The notes under the pieces: generated by a model | The model's database searches: none | What the model saw: only the letters and a program-made list of their open reading frames with translations | What the model was told of the DNA's origin: nothing | Part shown: positions 40,823 to 50,034 of the stretch, piece after piece | Layout of the letters: each line of letters opens with the position of its first letter | Numbering within the stretch: position 1 is the stretch's first letter | Assembly: GCF_923868895.1 (NCBI RefSeq) | Contig: NZ_OV350343.1 | Coordinates: forward strand, 434,001-498,000 | Source: Halomonas sp. TD01 | GTDB lineage: Bacteria > Pseudomonadota > Gammaproteobacteria > Pseudomonadales > Halomonadaceae | Length of the DNA stretch: 64,000 bases | Reading direction: 5' to 3' | Position numbers and translations under genes: made by a program

Positions 40823-42048
40823 ACTGCCACCGCCAGTGCGACGTCATGAATCAGGCGCAGATCGTTAAATGGGCTGGCCGGTGATTCGTCTTGGTGTAGG
40901 CGAAACGCCTGCTGCTCGCTACGCGGCAAGCCCTGATATTCGGAGATAACCTGAAACAGCCAAATTTCATCGGGCCAGTCGAGGTGGCTGTCATACAGAT
41001 AAGCGAGGGCGCTAATCGGCTCGGCGGGGGGCTGATCTAACACCGCAAGATAAAAGCGTTCGACATCTTGCTTAAGCGCCTGCTGGCGTGCAGCGGCAAG
41101 ATTATCTTCCGGCGTGAGCGCAGGCACGGCCGACTCAACGGTTTGCGTGGCATGGCGTGGGGTTGGCAATTCATGCAACAGTTCTGCCAGCACGCGGCTT
41201 TCCAGCGCGCGATCTAACGCTGGCGCAGCGGCGGGGTGTAACGGCGCAGCGTGGTTAAATAACGCCGGTACATCGCTGCGTTTGGCGTAATTACTCGGCA
41301 CAAAGCCTGGGTGTTCGCGCATAAACGCGACCATGCCGCTGATCAGGCGGCTGCGTGACTGCTGTTTGCGAAAGCGTGCCATTAGCTCAATTAACCGCCG
41401 TTGCACTTCCCGCAGGCTGGTGTAATGGTGGCTTAAGCGCTGCTGTAGCTGACTGATCAGTAGCTTGCGCAGGCTGCCATCACTGCCTACTAACGCAATC
41501 AGTTCGTCGAAGTCGATCAGCGCCAGGCCATCCAACAACCTAACAATCTGCTTCTGGGCGCGGTCGTTTTCGCGGATCTTATCGCTCAACTGGCTAACAA
41601 AGCCGAAATCGCTATTGAGCCGCTGCCAAAGGCTATCAATAGCATCGGCAAAGCGGCCGTTTAGATCGTCAACTTCCTGACGCAGGCGCAGCAGCTGCTG
41701 CTCCTGTCGCCAATGCTCACCTCGGCTGCGGGCTTCACGGTAGCTGTGCACCAACGAACGCACCAGCTCAAGGGTTTCCGCAACATCGGCATTCACATGA
41801 CGGCGGGTTTCGTCGGCGAGCATTTCAGCGATCAGCTCGCGCACTTTAGGGGAGAGCTTTACGCCGCTCTGCTCATCGGGCCGCCATAACACTCGAGCAG
41901 CCAACAGCTTGCGCAGCGCACTGTCGTTGAGTCCGTCTAACGGCACGTCATCGCGAGTGTAGCCCTGCATCAGTCGTTCGGCATGCTTGCCCAACAGCGC
42001 CAGCCGCTCAGCGCCGGTTTTTAGCAGGCGGCTTTCCAGTTCGCTCAC
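40819..42048 (-). CDS. JetA/MksF-like kleisin subunit
   Basis: A 409-residue, mostly helical, charged protein with no enzymatic motif. A winged-helix-like N-terminus (about residues 1-75) precedes a long helical region (EQQLLRLRQEVDDLNGRFAD, then VQRRLIELMARFRKQQ) and a C-terminal domain. This matches MukF/MksF/JetA kleisins that bridge the two SMC heads. The gene lies between the MksE-like and Toprim genes, overlapping each by 4 bp. The assignment depends more on position and shape than on a diagnostic motif. Confidence 0.65.
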   Translation of the reverse strand: MSELESRLLKTGAERLALLGKHAERLMQGYTRDDVPLDGLNDSALRKLLAARVLWRPDEQSGVKLSPKVRELIAEMLADETRRHVNADVAETLELVRSLVHSYREARSRGEHWRQEQQLLRLRQEVDDLNGRFADAIDSLWQRLNSDFGFVSQLSDKIRENDRAQKQIVRLLDGLALIDFDELIALVGSDGSLRKLLISQLQQRLSHHYTSLREVQRRLIELMARFRKQQSRSRLISGMVAFMREHPGFVPSNYAKRSDVPALFNHAAPLHPAAAPALDRALESRVLAELLHELPTPRHATQTVESAVPALTPEDNLAAARQQALKQDVERFYLAVLDQPPAEPISALAYLYDSHLDWPDEIWLFQVISEYQGLPRSEQQAFRLHQDESPASPFNDLRLIHDVALAVAV

Positions 42049-42674
42049 AGCAGCGCCTCCTGGGCACCCTCTTCCTGCTCCACGTCAATGGGCAAGTTTT
42101 CCTCATCGCGGATAAAGCGCACCACCTCGATCAGGTAATCAATTTTACCGGTGACCACAAACACCTGACGCTCAGTGTGGGGCTGAAGCAAGTAGCCATG
42201 CTCTTTTAAGCGCTTAAATAACTGCTTTACTTGGGCATCCAGCTGGTCGCTCTGGGAGCCAAAGAAGCTGTCTGTGGCTAGCCTTTCCAAACGCTCACGC
42301 AGGCTTTGGTTGTCTTCGCACTTAGCGCTGAACTCTGCGGGCTTGAGCACGTCGCCAGGGGCCGCCAAGGTGTCGCGGCCTAGCGCCTCTTGAACCAGTT
42401 GCAGCCATTCCAGCAGCGGCAACAGGCTGTTGACCGTGTCACTCAGCTGGCGCGATAGCTGCTCCCGAGCGGCTTCGTTCAGCTGTCGCCAAGCTAAAAA
42501 GTAGACACTGCCTTCATCATTGCTCGCCAGCCTGCGGTTGAGCGGGCGCAGATAGTCATCAATCGCGTCGCGGGTCTCTTCGTTGGCTAAGTGGCGAAAG
42601 GCATTGTCATCACTAACGGCGCAGACAAACTCGCCAGCCAGCAAGCGTTCCAGTAGCGGGCCGTGTTCGATCAT
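42045..42674 (-). CDS. JetB/MksE-like accessory subunit
   Basis: A 209-residue protein resembling MukE/MksE, the tandem winged-helix subunit that binds the kleisin. It has FLAWRQLNEAAREQLSRQLS near the N-terminus and a C-terminal winged-helix pattern with QVKQLFKRLKEHGYLLQPHT, VFVVTGKIDYLIEVVRFI and an acidic tail. Start and stop each overlap a neighbour by 4 bp. Such size and position, between an SMC ATPase and a kleisin, are expected for MksE. Confidence 0.75.
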   Translation of the reverse strand: MIEHGPLLERLLAGEFVCAVSDDNAFRHLANEETRDAIDDYLRPLNRRLASNDEGSVYFLAWRQLNEAAREQLSRQLSDTVNSLLPLLEWLQLVQEALGRDTLAAPGDVLKPAEFSAKCEDNQSLRERLERLATDSFFGSQSDQLDAQVKQLFKRLKEHGYLLQPHTERQVFVVTGKIDYLIEVVRFIRDEENLPIDVEQEEGAQEALL

Positions 42675-45600
42675 GCGGTCACCTCTTGCTGACGCTCCTT
42701 GATCCGCTGCGCAAGCGGGCTAAGGCGCGGTTCAATACGTTTTAGCAGGCGCTGGTTGGGCTGGTTAGGGTCCCGCTCAATCAGGTAGCGATTAGCAAAC
42801 AGCAGCAGCACATCTGATTCCGGGTTGGGGAAAGCCCCCACAATATGAATGCGGTTGCTGTCACAAGCGTCGAACAACTTTTCGACATTGTGATAGGCCA
42901 GCGTGCCGATTTCATCAATCGGCCAATGGATAGCGATTTGCGCATCCCCCCGCAGCAGCCGCGTAAACGCCAGCAGGAACTTACACAAAATCAGGTAGGC
43001 CATGCCATGGCTGGAAGACTCCAACAACTGGCGGTCATTTTTGATCACCAGGTCAGTGCCGCCTTCGTTTAGGTGCAGCTCAAGGCGCAGCAGGCTTTCA
43101 AAGCTGTACTGCTGGTCACTGCGCAGCAAATCGACCACATCGGCCAGCGCATTAAGGTAATCGTCACTGGGCAGCATCTGGCCAGATTCCCGCCACGCTT
43201 TGTAGCGCTGGGCAAACAACTTTAAAGGCTCCCAGAAACCCAGCTCATCGATCGTCGATTGAATGCGCACTTCCGCTTTGCTGATGCCTTCTAAGCGCAG
43301 GTCATCCGCCACTTCGTCGGAAAGCCGACGGCTTTGCGCACTGATACGGCGATTTAAGTCGCGGAAGACAATAAAGAATTTATCCAGGTCATCGCTTAAA
43401 TTGCGCCCTTCCTGAATCAGCTGCTGCTGTTGATCTTCCAATAGTTTTAGCATGTCGCGCAGCAGCGGCAACACTAGTCGCGGGCTGTCGTTCGGCAGCT
43501 TCTCGCGTTCGCTTTGCAGTGCATCGGCAAAGCCGCTGCTGGCATCTTTAATCAGTTGGCTTTCTACCTCCAGGCAGCCCCGGCGCAGTTGTTCAAGCTG
43601 CTGATGGCGGCTGGTTAACGCTTGGCGAGCACGCTCAATGCGCTCCTCCATGTCACCTACGGCATCCGCTAAGGGCGCCCCCTCTGAAACGATGTCCAAA
43701 CTTTCTAACTGGGTCAGCAGCGGCTTAAGGGCTTCTACGCTGCCGTGGGCATTTGCGCGCTGAATTTTAAGCTCATTAACCGCTGATTGATGCGCTTCAC
43801 GTGCGGCATGGAAGTCGTTTTTGAGGTGCGCTTTTTCACGTTTCAACTGCTGGTCAAGCTGAACAAGCTCCGCTTCCTGGGCCACCAGCTGGGGCTTGTG
43901 CTGGCTCCACTCCACGCGCATAAAGCGTTGGTACTCGGTGAGTTCTTCCTGGCGAGCGGCGATCTTACGAATGCGGTCACTCTGTTGCTCTAGGCGTTTT
44001 TTCGTTTCCTGAAGCTGCGCGGGGTCCACGCCCTGCTCGGCAAGTTCCTGGCTGAAGGCGGCTTCCAGCTCATTGCGCTGGCGCTGATGTTCCGCGTTGG
44101 CATCGTTGAGCTGCTGCTTGTACTGGCGTAGCTGCGCATCCAGGCTATCCAGCTGGTTTTGCGCATCGGCTTTTAACTCCAGCAGTTGGCCCTGATGGGT
44201 CTCGGCCAGCTCGGCAAGCGACTGGCGTTTCTCTTCACGCAGTTCGGCCTGGGCCTGCTCCTGGCGAGCCAACGCCGCTTGGTGCTCCGCTCGACGTGCC
44301 TGCTGGCGCTTGGTATGGCGCTCTTGCTGCTGGCGGCGAGCCTCAAGGGCATACTCCACTTCCTGTTCGGCACGCTGATACCCCATACGCGCCTGATCTT
44401 GGGCCTCGTCGGCCTGTTGCACCCGTTCGTTGTGCTGCTTTAGGGCTTTTTCGGCAGCGGCACACTCGGCTTGGGCGCGCTGTTTAGCGCCATCCGCCTC
44501 TTCAATCGCCGCCAGCAAACTGGCTTCGTCTTGGGCGTAATCCGGCAGTGCAATGGCGCTTAGGTCCAGCGCTAACCCGAACAGGTCGTCGCTGGCGCCT
44601 TCAGCAAGCTGCGGAGCAAGATCTCGGCGCTCAAGCAGCTCTGGCGCAATAACCTTGCCAAGCTGCTGCTCCCAACCAGGGCGATGGTAGCGCAAGAAGT
44701 GACGCAGGCTGCCTTGTTCGGGGTCACGCTGTTGATAGAGCGCATAGCAGTGTTGTTCGGCCCGCTCACGCTGCTGGCGACACTGCACCAGCTGCTGCTC
44801 GGCGGCGTCGCGTTCACGTTTGTGGCTTTCAAGCTCGCGGCGCAGCGCTTCCAACGTGGCGGTGGCGGCGCTGCGTTCCTGCTGTGTTTGGTCTAAACGC
44901 GCTTGGGCAAGCTCGGCTTCTTGGGCTTCTTCAGCAGTTTGGGTGGGCATCGCCAGTTGCGCTTTTAATTCGGCAAGCTGCTCAACACCCAGTTCTAACT
45001 GCGCTTGATACTCCCCCTCTAACCGCTGGCGCTCTTGCTGATAGCGCTCGTTATGCTGCTGTTCGGCTTGCCATTGCTGCTCTCGGCGCTGCGCTTTTTC
45101 CTCGACCAGGGCATCTATCAATTCCTGGTTTTCTTGAGTTTGGCGGGCAAGTGCTTCGGAAAGCTCGCGTAACCGGCCATCTAAGCGCGCCTGGCTCTCT
45201 TTTACCGCCTCTTGCATGACTTGCAGATGCTTCTGAAGCTGATCACGCTGTTCACGCCACTGGGGCAAGGCGTTGATGTCCCGCTCCAGGCCGGTCATGT
45301 CAGCATCAGCGTAGTGCTCAAACTGGGTTTGCAGGTCATTCAGGCGACGCTGAGTGTGCTGCAAGTCGCTCGCGACTTCACTGTGGCGGTCGTTCAGCTC
45401 ATCGCGCTGCTGGGTGTAGGCATTTTCACGCTGTTGGAATTCACGCTGGTGGCGATTTAACTCACCATCCAGATCCGCAATGCGTTGTTCAGCCTGTTGA
45501 TGATCGGCGCTTAGCTGGGGTTTCAACTGCCAAAGCGTGGTCTCTAAATGGGCCAATTCGCGGTCGATGCCACCAAGCTTAGTCAGCGCGGCTTGCAGCG

Positions 45601-46336
45601 GCTCCAGGCGCATGGACTGGCGCATCTGGGAAATCCACTCCCGCGCTTTGGCACTGCGAATGCGGGTGACCGGCAGCTCGACGCCATCCTCTTCGAAAAT
45701 TGCCGCCAGCATGGTTTTGAGGGTGTCCATCTTGCCCTCTTTCGCATGCACAGCAGACACCAGTTTTTCGATATGACGGATACGCCGTTCAGGGTTAACC
45801 AGGCTAAATTGCGCTGCAATTTGGCGCAATTTTAGGCCATCGCGGCTATTACCGTGAAGCTGGGTGAAGTCGTTTTGGATCACCGAGCGAAACTCGGAGG
45901 TAGCCCCCAACTTAGATGAGACAGGAATCCCGCTGCGGCGCAATCCGCTAGACCACTGTGGGTACTCCAGTGCCAAGGGGCCTTTTTCAGTTTCGATCAG
46001 GTAGTCTTCTGGTCGATAAGGGGCACCGACAAAACGGTACTCCACGCCGCCTTCCTGCTTGCGCGTCAGCACTACTTGGCAAACATTGCCTGCTTCGCGG
46101 CGGTATTCGTAGACCAGATAGCTTTGACGAGTGGGCAAATAGAAGGCATCAAACTTCATGCGAGTTTTCGGCACTACCTTATTGGGCAGTTCGCCATAAA
46201 ACACCGGCACTAACCGCTGAAGCGTGGTTTTGCCTGACGCGTTGGTGCCGCAGATATTGGTGTGGCCATCCACATTGAGCTCAACCACTCCCGACAAGTG
46301 GCCGTGAATCATAACGATGCGTAGCAAATGCGCCAT
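42671..46336 (-). CDS. JetC/MksB-like SMC ATPase (DUF3584 type)
   Basis: The 1221-residue motor subunit has split ABC-ATPase head halves at its ends. Walker A is GTNASGKTTLQRLVPVFYG (about residues 29-47). The signature-like ESSSHGMAYLILCKFLLAF lies near 1108 and Walker B IAIHWPIDEIGTLA near 1139. Between them are long Gln/Glu/Arg-rich coiled coils (about 270-530 and 610-1000) around a hinge-like segment (about 530-600). The N-terminus MAHLLRIVMIHGHLSGVVEL and the signature sequence resemble DUF3584-type proteins rather than classical MukB. The complex is expected to extrude DNA loops and mark small circular DNA for cutting. It is the first gene of the operon; 146 bp upstream hold the promoter. 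Confidence 0.82.
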   Translation of the reverse strand: MAHLLRIVMIHGHLSGVVELNVDGHTNICGTNASGKTTLQRLVPVFYGELPNKVVPKTRMKFDAFYLPTRQSYLVYEYRREAGNVCQVVLTRKQEGGVEYRFVGAPYRPEDYLIETEKGPLALEYPQWSSGLRRSGIPVSSKLGATSEFRSVIQNDFTQLHGNSRDGLKLRQIAAQFSLVNPERRIRHIEKLVSAVHAKEGKMDTLKTMLAAIFEEDGVELPVTRIRSAKAREWISQMRQSMRLEPLQAALTKLGGIDRELAHLETTLWQLKPQLSADHQQAEQRIADLDGELNRHQREFQQRENAYTQQRDELNDRHSEVASDLQHTQRRLNDLQTQFEHYADADMTGLERDINALPQWREQRDQLQKHLQVMQEAVKESQARLDGRLRELSEALARQTQENQELIDALVEEKAQRREQQWQAEQQHNERYQQERQRLEGEYQAQLELGVEQLAELKAQLAMPTQTAEEAQEAELAQARLDQTQQERSAATATLEALRRELESHKRERDAAEQQLVQCRQQRERAEQHCYALYQQRDPEQGSLRHFLRYHRPGWEQQLGKVIAPELLERRDLAPQLAEGASDDLFGLALDLSAIALPDYAQDEASLLAAIEEADGAKQRAQAECAAAEKALKQHNERVQQADEAQDQARMGYQRAEQEVEYALEARRQQQERHTKRQQARRAEHQAALARQEQAQAELREEKRQSLAELAETHQGQLLELKADAQNQLDSLDAQLRQYKQQLNDANAEHQRQRNELEAAFSQELAEQGVDPAQLQETKKRLEQQSDRIRKIAARQEELTEYQRFMRVEWSQHKPQLVAQEAELVQLDQQLKREKAHLKNDFHAAREAHQSAVNELKIQRANAHGSVEALKPLLTQLESLDIVSEGAPLADAVGDMEERIERARQALTSRHQQLEQLRRGCLEVESQLIKDASSGFADALQSEREKLPNDSPRLVLPLLRDMLKLLEDQQQQLIQEGRNLSDDLDKFFIVFRDLNRRISAQSRRLSDEVADDLRLEGISKAEVRIQSTIDELGFWEPLKLFAQRYKAWRESGQMLPSDDYLNALADVVDLLRSDQQYSFESLLRLELHLNEGGTDLVIKNDRQLLESSSHGMAYLILCKFLLAFTRLLRGDAQIAIHWPIDEIGTLAYHNVEKLFDACDSNRIHIVGAFPNPESDVLLLFANRYLIERDPNQPNQRLLKRIEPRLSPLAQRIKERQQEVTA

Positions 46337-46482
46337 GCCGTGTCCTTGATCGTCAAACGTCCGAAAACGCTATCTTGCCAGACCTAGAGCAAGGCGACAT
46401 CTGTTCAGGTGTGAACTATTGATTTATCTAATGACAATGCACATTTAGATTAGGGGCTAGCTGCTCTCACGCACTCTTTTAT

Positions 46483-47157
46483 TCACTCCCCCACGCTGCT
46501 CACCACAAAATCCCTAGCAACGCCTATATGGTAGTCAATGGCCTCGCGGCAAGCCTCGGAACGGCCGCTACCCAAGGCATCTAGCAGCTTAAAGTGACTG
46601 GTGGCAATGGTATCGGGGGCTTCGTGGGTTTTGGTAATCAACGTAATGCACAGGCGAAGTTCGTGGGTTAAGCCATCAAATGCCCGCAGCAGCCGCTCGT
46701 TGCCCGCGTAATGAATCATTAAGCGGTGAAACTGCAGGTCCTCTTCAATGCGGCGTGTTCCATCATTGCTGGCGGTCGCTTCGCACAAAACCTCTACCTG
46801 CTGTTTTAGCGCGCGCTCAGCGTCGCTGCTATAGCGCTCAGATAAGCGCTGGATAGCATGGCGCTCAAGGCATAGCCGCAGATCGAAGACATCCTCTAAT
46901 TCAACGGCATTCAACGCCCTGACAAAAAAACCACGCCGCGGTTTTGAGACCAACAACCCACGACTTTCCAATAAGCGAGCGGCTTCGCGAACCGGCGCGC
47001 GGCTAACGCCTAAATCCCTGGAAAGCTGCACTTCCGAAAGCCGCTCACCGGGCAAAAAGTGTTGCTGGATAATCGCTTGCGTCAAATAGTCGGCCACCTG
47101 TTCAACAAGGTTTTGCTGTTGAATAAAAGCGCCGGGAGCCGCTGAGGAGGAGGCCAT
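46483..47157 (-). CDS. GntR-family transcriptional regulator (FCD domain)
   Basis: A 224-residue regulator with an N-terminal winged helix (LTQAIIQQHFLPGERLSEVQ, then LGVSRAPVREAARLLESRGL) and a C-terminal FCD domain (DVFDLRLCLERHAIQRLSE, HRLMIHYAGNERLLRAFDGL). It is divergent from a dipeptide-type ABC transporter operon, with 264 bp between the starts, so it most likely controls that operon and itself. It ends 146 bp before the SMC operon start, but shares no clear functional link with it. Confidence 0.9.
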   Translation of the reverse strand: MASSSAAPGAFIQQQNLVEQVADYLTQAIIQQHFLPGERLSEVQLSRDLGVSRAPVREAARLLESRGLLVSKPRRGFFVRALNAVELEDVFDLRLCLERHAIQRLSERYSSDAERALKQQVEVLCEATASNDGTRRIEEDLQFHRLMIHYAGNERLLRAFDGLTHELRLCITLITKTHEAPDTIATSHFKLLDALGSGRSEACREAIDYHIGVARDFVVSSVGE

Positions 47158-47211
47158 AGAGTCTACTCTTATTAGGTATTACGTACTTTTAGTATGACGC
47201 AAAAAAGCATT

Positions 47212-47242
47212 CTGTCGACGGCCGATTGCCGACTGTCGACAG
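47212..47242. promoter_or_regulatory. Candidate operator in the gntR/ABC transporter divergent region
   Basis: CTGTCGACGGC and GCCGACTGTCGACAG give two copies of CTGTCGAC 21 bp apart (two helical turns), with the self-complementary TGTCGACA in the second. The position, 55-85 bp upstream of the GntR start, fits a repressor site. No binding specificity can be proven. Confidence 0.35.
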
Positions 47243-47421
47243 TTTTACAAACCACTGCTATGTTCAAAAAGGCCTCTTATAACGATCTATAACGACGATC
47301 CACAACAATTCATAACAACAATCACAACTGGGCTGTTTTGTATCACGCCTCGCTCGCCTAACGACAACGTAAATCCATTACGTGCCAGGCTTTGGCCTAG
47401 TAACCGAGGAGCAGAAACAAA

Positions 47422-48978
47422 ATGAAAACATCTTTAGCGTTGGCAATTTCCGCTGCAGCATTCGCCTTTTCGTCGGCCACCCTGGCAGACGACCCGAAAC
47501 AGGGCGGCACAGTTAACACCATTATCCAACCAGAACCGCCAGGCTTAGTGCTGGGGATGGTGCAAAACGCGCCTACGCGCACCGTGGCAGGCAATATCTA
47601 TGAAGGACTACTGCGCTATACCACTGACCTGGAACCCATGCCGCAGTTGGCTGAATCATGGGAAGTCAGCGACGATGGCCGCACCTATACGTTTCACCTG
47701 AGGGAAGATGTTACCTGGCACGACGGCGAACCCTTCACTGCTGACGACGTGGTATTTTCTGCCGATGTTTTCCACCGCGAGCTGAACCCCAGTGCGCGGG
47801 CCGTTTTACAACATGTGGAAAGCATCGAAGCAACGGATGACCACACCGTTGTATTTACCTTAATCGACCCCTTCGGCCCGTTCCTGATCTCCTTTGAGGC
47901 AGGCACCTTCACCATGGTGCCTGAGCACCTGTATGCGGACACCGATTTTCGCAACAATGAACACAACGACCACCCCATTGGCACAGGCCCCTTCAAATTT
48001 GCTAATTGGGAACGCGGCACCGTTATCGAGCTAGTTAAAAATGACGACTACTACGAAGACGGGCTGCCCTATCTAGACGGCGTCAACTGGCACATCATCC
48101 CGGACGGTGGCTCCCGTGCGGTCGCCTTCGAGAATGGCACCATTGATGTACTACCAAGCGGCACCGTTGAGAACTTCGATATTCCACGTTTATCCGCTAT
48201 GGATAACGTCTGTATGACGGAAGAAGGCCACGAGTATTTCAGTCCCTTCGCTATGTTGTGGATGAACAACCGTGAAGGCCCAACCGCCGACAAACGCTTC
48301 CGCCAAGCAGTGATGTATGCCATGGATCGTGAGTTTGCCAAAGATGTGCTGTGGAATGGCTTAGGCAATGTGCCGCTCTCAGCCTTTGGCTCCAATGCGC
48401 GTTTCCAACATGATGGTTTAGAGCCTTACGATCACAATCCAGACCGTGCCCGTGAGCTGTTGGAAGAAATGGAGTATGACGGCGAAGAGATCACTATCCT
48501 GCCGCTTCCTTACGGTGAAACGTGGACCCGTTGGGCTGAAGCCGTACAACAGAACCTGCGTGAAGTGGGTATTAACGTAAGAACCCAAGCCACCGACGTG
48601 GGCGGCTGGAACCAGCGTCTTGGCGACTGGGATTACGATCTCGCCTTCACCTACCTGTTCCAATATGGCGACCCGGCGCTGGGCATTTCACGTACTTACC
48701 TGTCCGACAATATTGCCAAAGGTTCACCCTGGAACAATGTGGAAGGCTACGAAAACGAGCGTGTTGACGAGCTGTTTAACGCCGCGGCCACAGCCTTCCC
48801 CGATAAAGAGCGTGAAGCGCTATACCATGAAGTGCAGGAAATTCTGCATGAAGACGTGCCTGTCGGCTGGTTGATGGAGCTTGGCTTCCCTACCCTTTAC
48901 CGCTGTGACGTAAAAGACCTCGTGACTTCCGGTGTGGGTGTCAACGATGGCTTCAAAGATGCTTGGTTAGACCGCTAG
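47422..48978 (+). CDS. ABC transporter substrate-binding protein, dipeptide/oligopeptide family (family 5)
   Basis: A 518-residue periplasmic binding protein with a signal peptide (about residues 1-22, MKTSLALAISAAAFAFSS, cleaved near TLA-DD). The family 5 signature region is LRYTTDLEPMPQLAESWEVS, followed by DGRTYTFHLREDVTWHDGEP and GTGPFKF. Family 5 proteins bind peptides, nickel, opines or other solutes; the substrate is not readable. GAGGAG precedes the ATG. It is the first gene of an operon that also has an FAD dehydrogenase and an aminotransferase, which hints at an amino-acid-derived substrate. Confidence 0.93.
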   Translation: MKTSLALAISAAAFAFSSATLADDPKQGGTVNTIIQPEPPGLVLGMVQNAPTRTVAGNIYEGLLRYTTDLEPMPQLAESWEVSDDGRTYTFHLREDVTWHDGEPFTADDVVFSADVFHRELNPSARAVLQHVESIEATDDHTVVFTLIDPFGPFLISFEAGTFTMVPEHLYADTDFRNNEHNDHPIGTGPFKFANWERGTVIELVKNDDYYEDGLPYLDGVNWHIIPDGGSRAVAFENGTIDVLPSGTVENFDIPRLSAMDNVCMTEEGHEYFSPFAMLWMNNREGPTADKRFRQAVMYAMDREFAKDVLWNGLGNVPLSAFGSNARFQHDGLEPYDHNPDRARELLEEMEYDGEEITILPLPYGETWTRWAEAVQQNLREVGINVRTQATDVGGWNQRLGDWDYDLAFTYLFQYGDPALGISRTYLSDNIAKGSPWNNVEGYENERVDELFNAAATAFPDKEREALYHEVQEILHEDVPVGWLMELGFPTLYRCDVKDLVTSGVGVNDGFKDAWLDR

Positions 48979-48988
48979 TCCAAAGCGA

Positions 48989-49016
48989 CACCCAGGCCGC
49001 GCAAGCTGCCTGGGTG
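48989..49016 (+). promoter_or_regulatory. Stem-loop between binding protein and permease genes
   Basis: CACCCAGGC pairs perfectly with GCCTGGGTG around a 10-base loop, just after the binding-protein stop. There is no T-run, so it is likely an mRNA stabiliser or partial terminator that raises binding protein over permease, a common arrangement. Confidence 0.6.
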
Positions 49017-49056
49017 CTTCAGCCATGTTATGAAGGTATCGGTCAGGAAGGTGTCT

Positions 49057-50034
49057 ATGGTTTACGCTCGCTTGATAGTGATGCGGCTATTGAAGGCCGT
49101 TATCGTATTGTTCTTAATCGTTATTTTTAACTTCTTCCTTATTCAGATGGCTCCCGGTGACCCCGCGGCGATTTTAGCCGGTGAGGCGGGCGCTGCTGAC
49201 CAGGAATTTCTCAACCAGCTTCGTGAACGCTTCGGCCTTGATCAGCCGATGTATGTGCAGCTATGGCGCTACGTGTCGGGCATTGCCATGCTCGATTTCG
49301 GTTACTCCTACCGGCTTGGTGTGCCCGTATTTGACCTCATCATGGATCGCTTACCCGCAACACTGCTACTAACAGGCACGGCGTTTGTGCTCTCGCTGGT
49401 GCTCGGCATTGTGGCGGGTTCCATGGCCGCGGCGCGGGTTAAAAAACCTTCTGGTTCACTGATTATGGCGTTAGCCCTGGTGTTCTATGCCACGCCTCTG
49501 TTTTGGGTAGCGCTGATGTCCGTGGTGGTCTTTTCTGTCTACCTCGGCTGGCTGCCCGCTTACGGTCTTTACACCGTTGGCGCGGGCCACACTGGATTTG
49601 CGCTTGTGCTGGATGTTGCCAAACACCTGATACTGCCTGCCACCACGCTGGCGCTATTTTTTATGGCGATTTATACCCGCATGACGCGCACCTCGATGCT
49701 CGATGCAGCCCAGCAGGACTTCGTTAAAACCGCCCGTGCGAAGGGTTTAAAACCTAGCGTCATTCAGCGCCGACACATTCTCCGCAATGCCTTACTGCCG
49801 ATTATCACCCTGGCAGGCTTGCAGGCTGGGCAGATGGTTGGTGGCGCTATTTTGACAGAAACCGTATTTGCTTGGCCGGGTATTGGGCGGCTGATGTTTG
49901 AAGCGCTACAACAGCGTGACTACAACCTGCTGCTGGGTATTTTCTTCTTCTCGGCGGCTTTAGTGATTGTCTTCAATATTCTTACCGACTTGGTTTACCG
50001 CTTGGCTGATCCGCGCATCAAGGGGGCCTCATGA
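49057..50034 (+). CDS. ABC transporter permease, DppB/GsiC type
   Basis: A 325-residue inner-membrane permease with six predicted membrane segments. The ATG at 49057 has AGGAAGG upstream and is preferred over 49030, whose extra nine residues have no role in the fold. The N-terminus has RLLKAVIVLFLIVIFNFFLI and APGDPA, typical of DppB. The EAA loop (DFVKTARAKGLKPSVIQRRH) that contacts the ATPase is present, followed by LRNALLPIITLAGLQ. Its stop overlaps the next permease by 4 bp. Confidence 0.92.
   Translation: MVYARLIVMRLLKAVIVLFLIVIFNFFLIQMAPGDPAAILAGEAGAADQEFLNQLRERFGLDQPMYVQLWRYVSGIAMLDFGYSYRLGVPVFDLIMDRLPATLLLTGTAFVLSLVLGIVAGSMAAARVKKPSGSLIMALALVFYATPLFWVALMSVVVFSVYLGWLPAYGLYTVGAGHTGFALVLDVAKHLILPATTLALFFMAIYTRMTRTSMLDAAQQDFVKTARAKGLKPSVIQRRHILRNALLPIITLAGLQAGQMVGGAILTETVFAWPGIGRLMFEALQQRDYNLLLGIFFFSAALVIVFNILTDLVYRLADPRIKGAS

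Noticed and set aside
44173..45460. Several plus- and minus-strand open frames within the SMC ATPase gene
   Set aside because: They are shadows produced by the Gln/Glu/Arg-rich coiled-coil coding sequence.
46483..47157. GntR regulator as part of the SMC defence operon
   Set aside because: It lies on the same strand upstream, but 146 bp away, and faces the ABC transporter; its FCD domain fits metabolite sensing.
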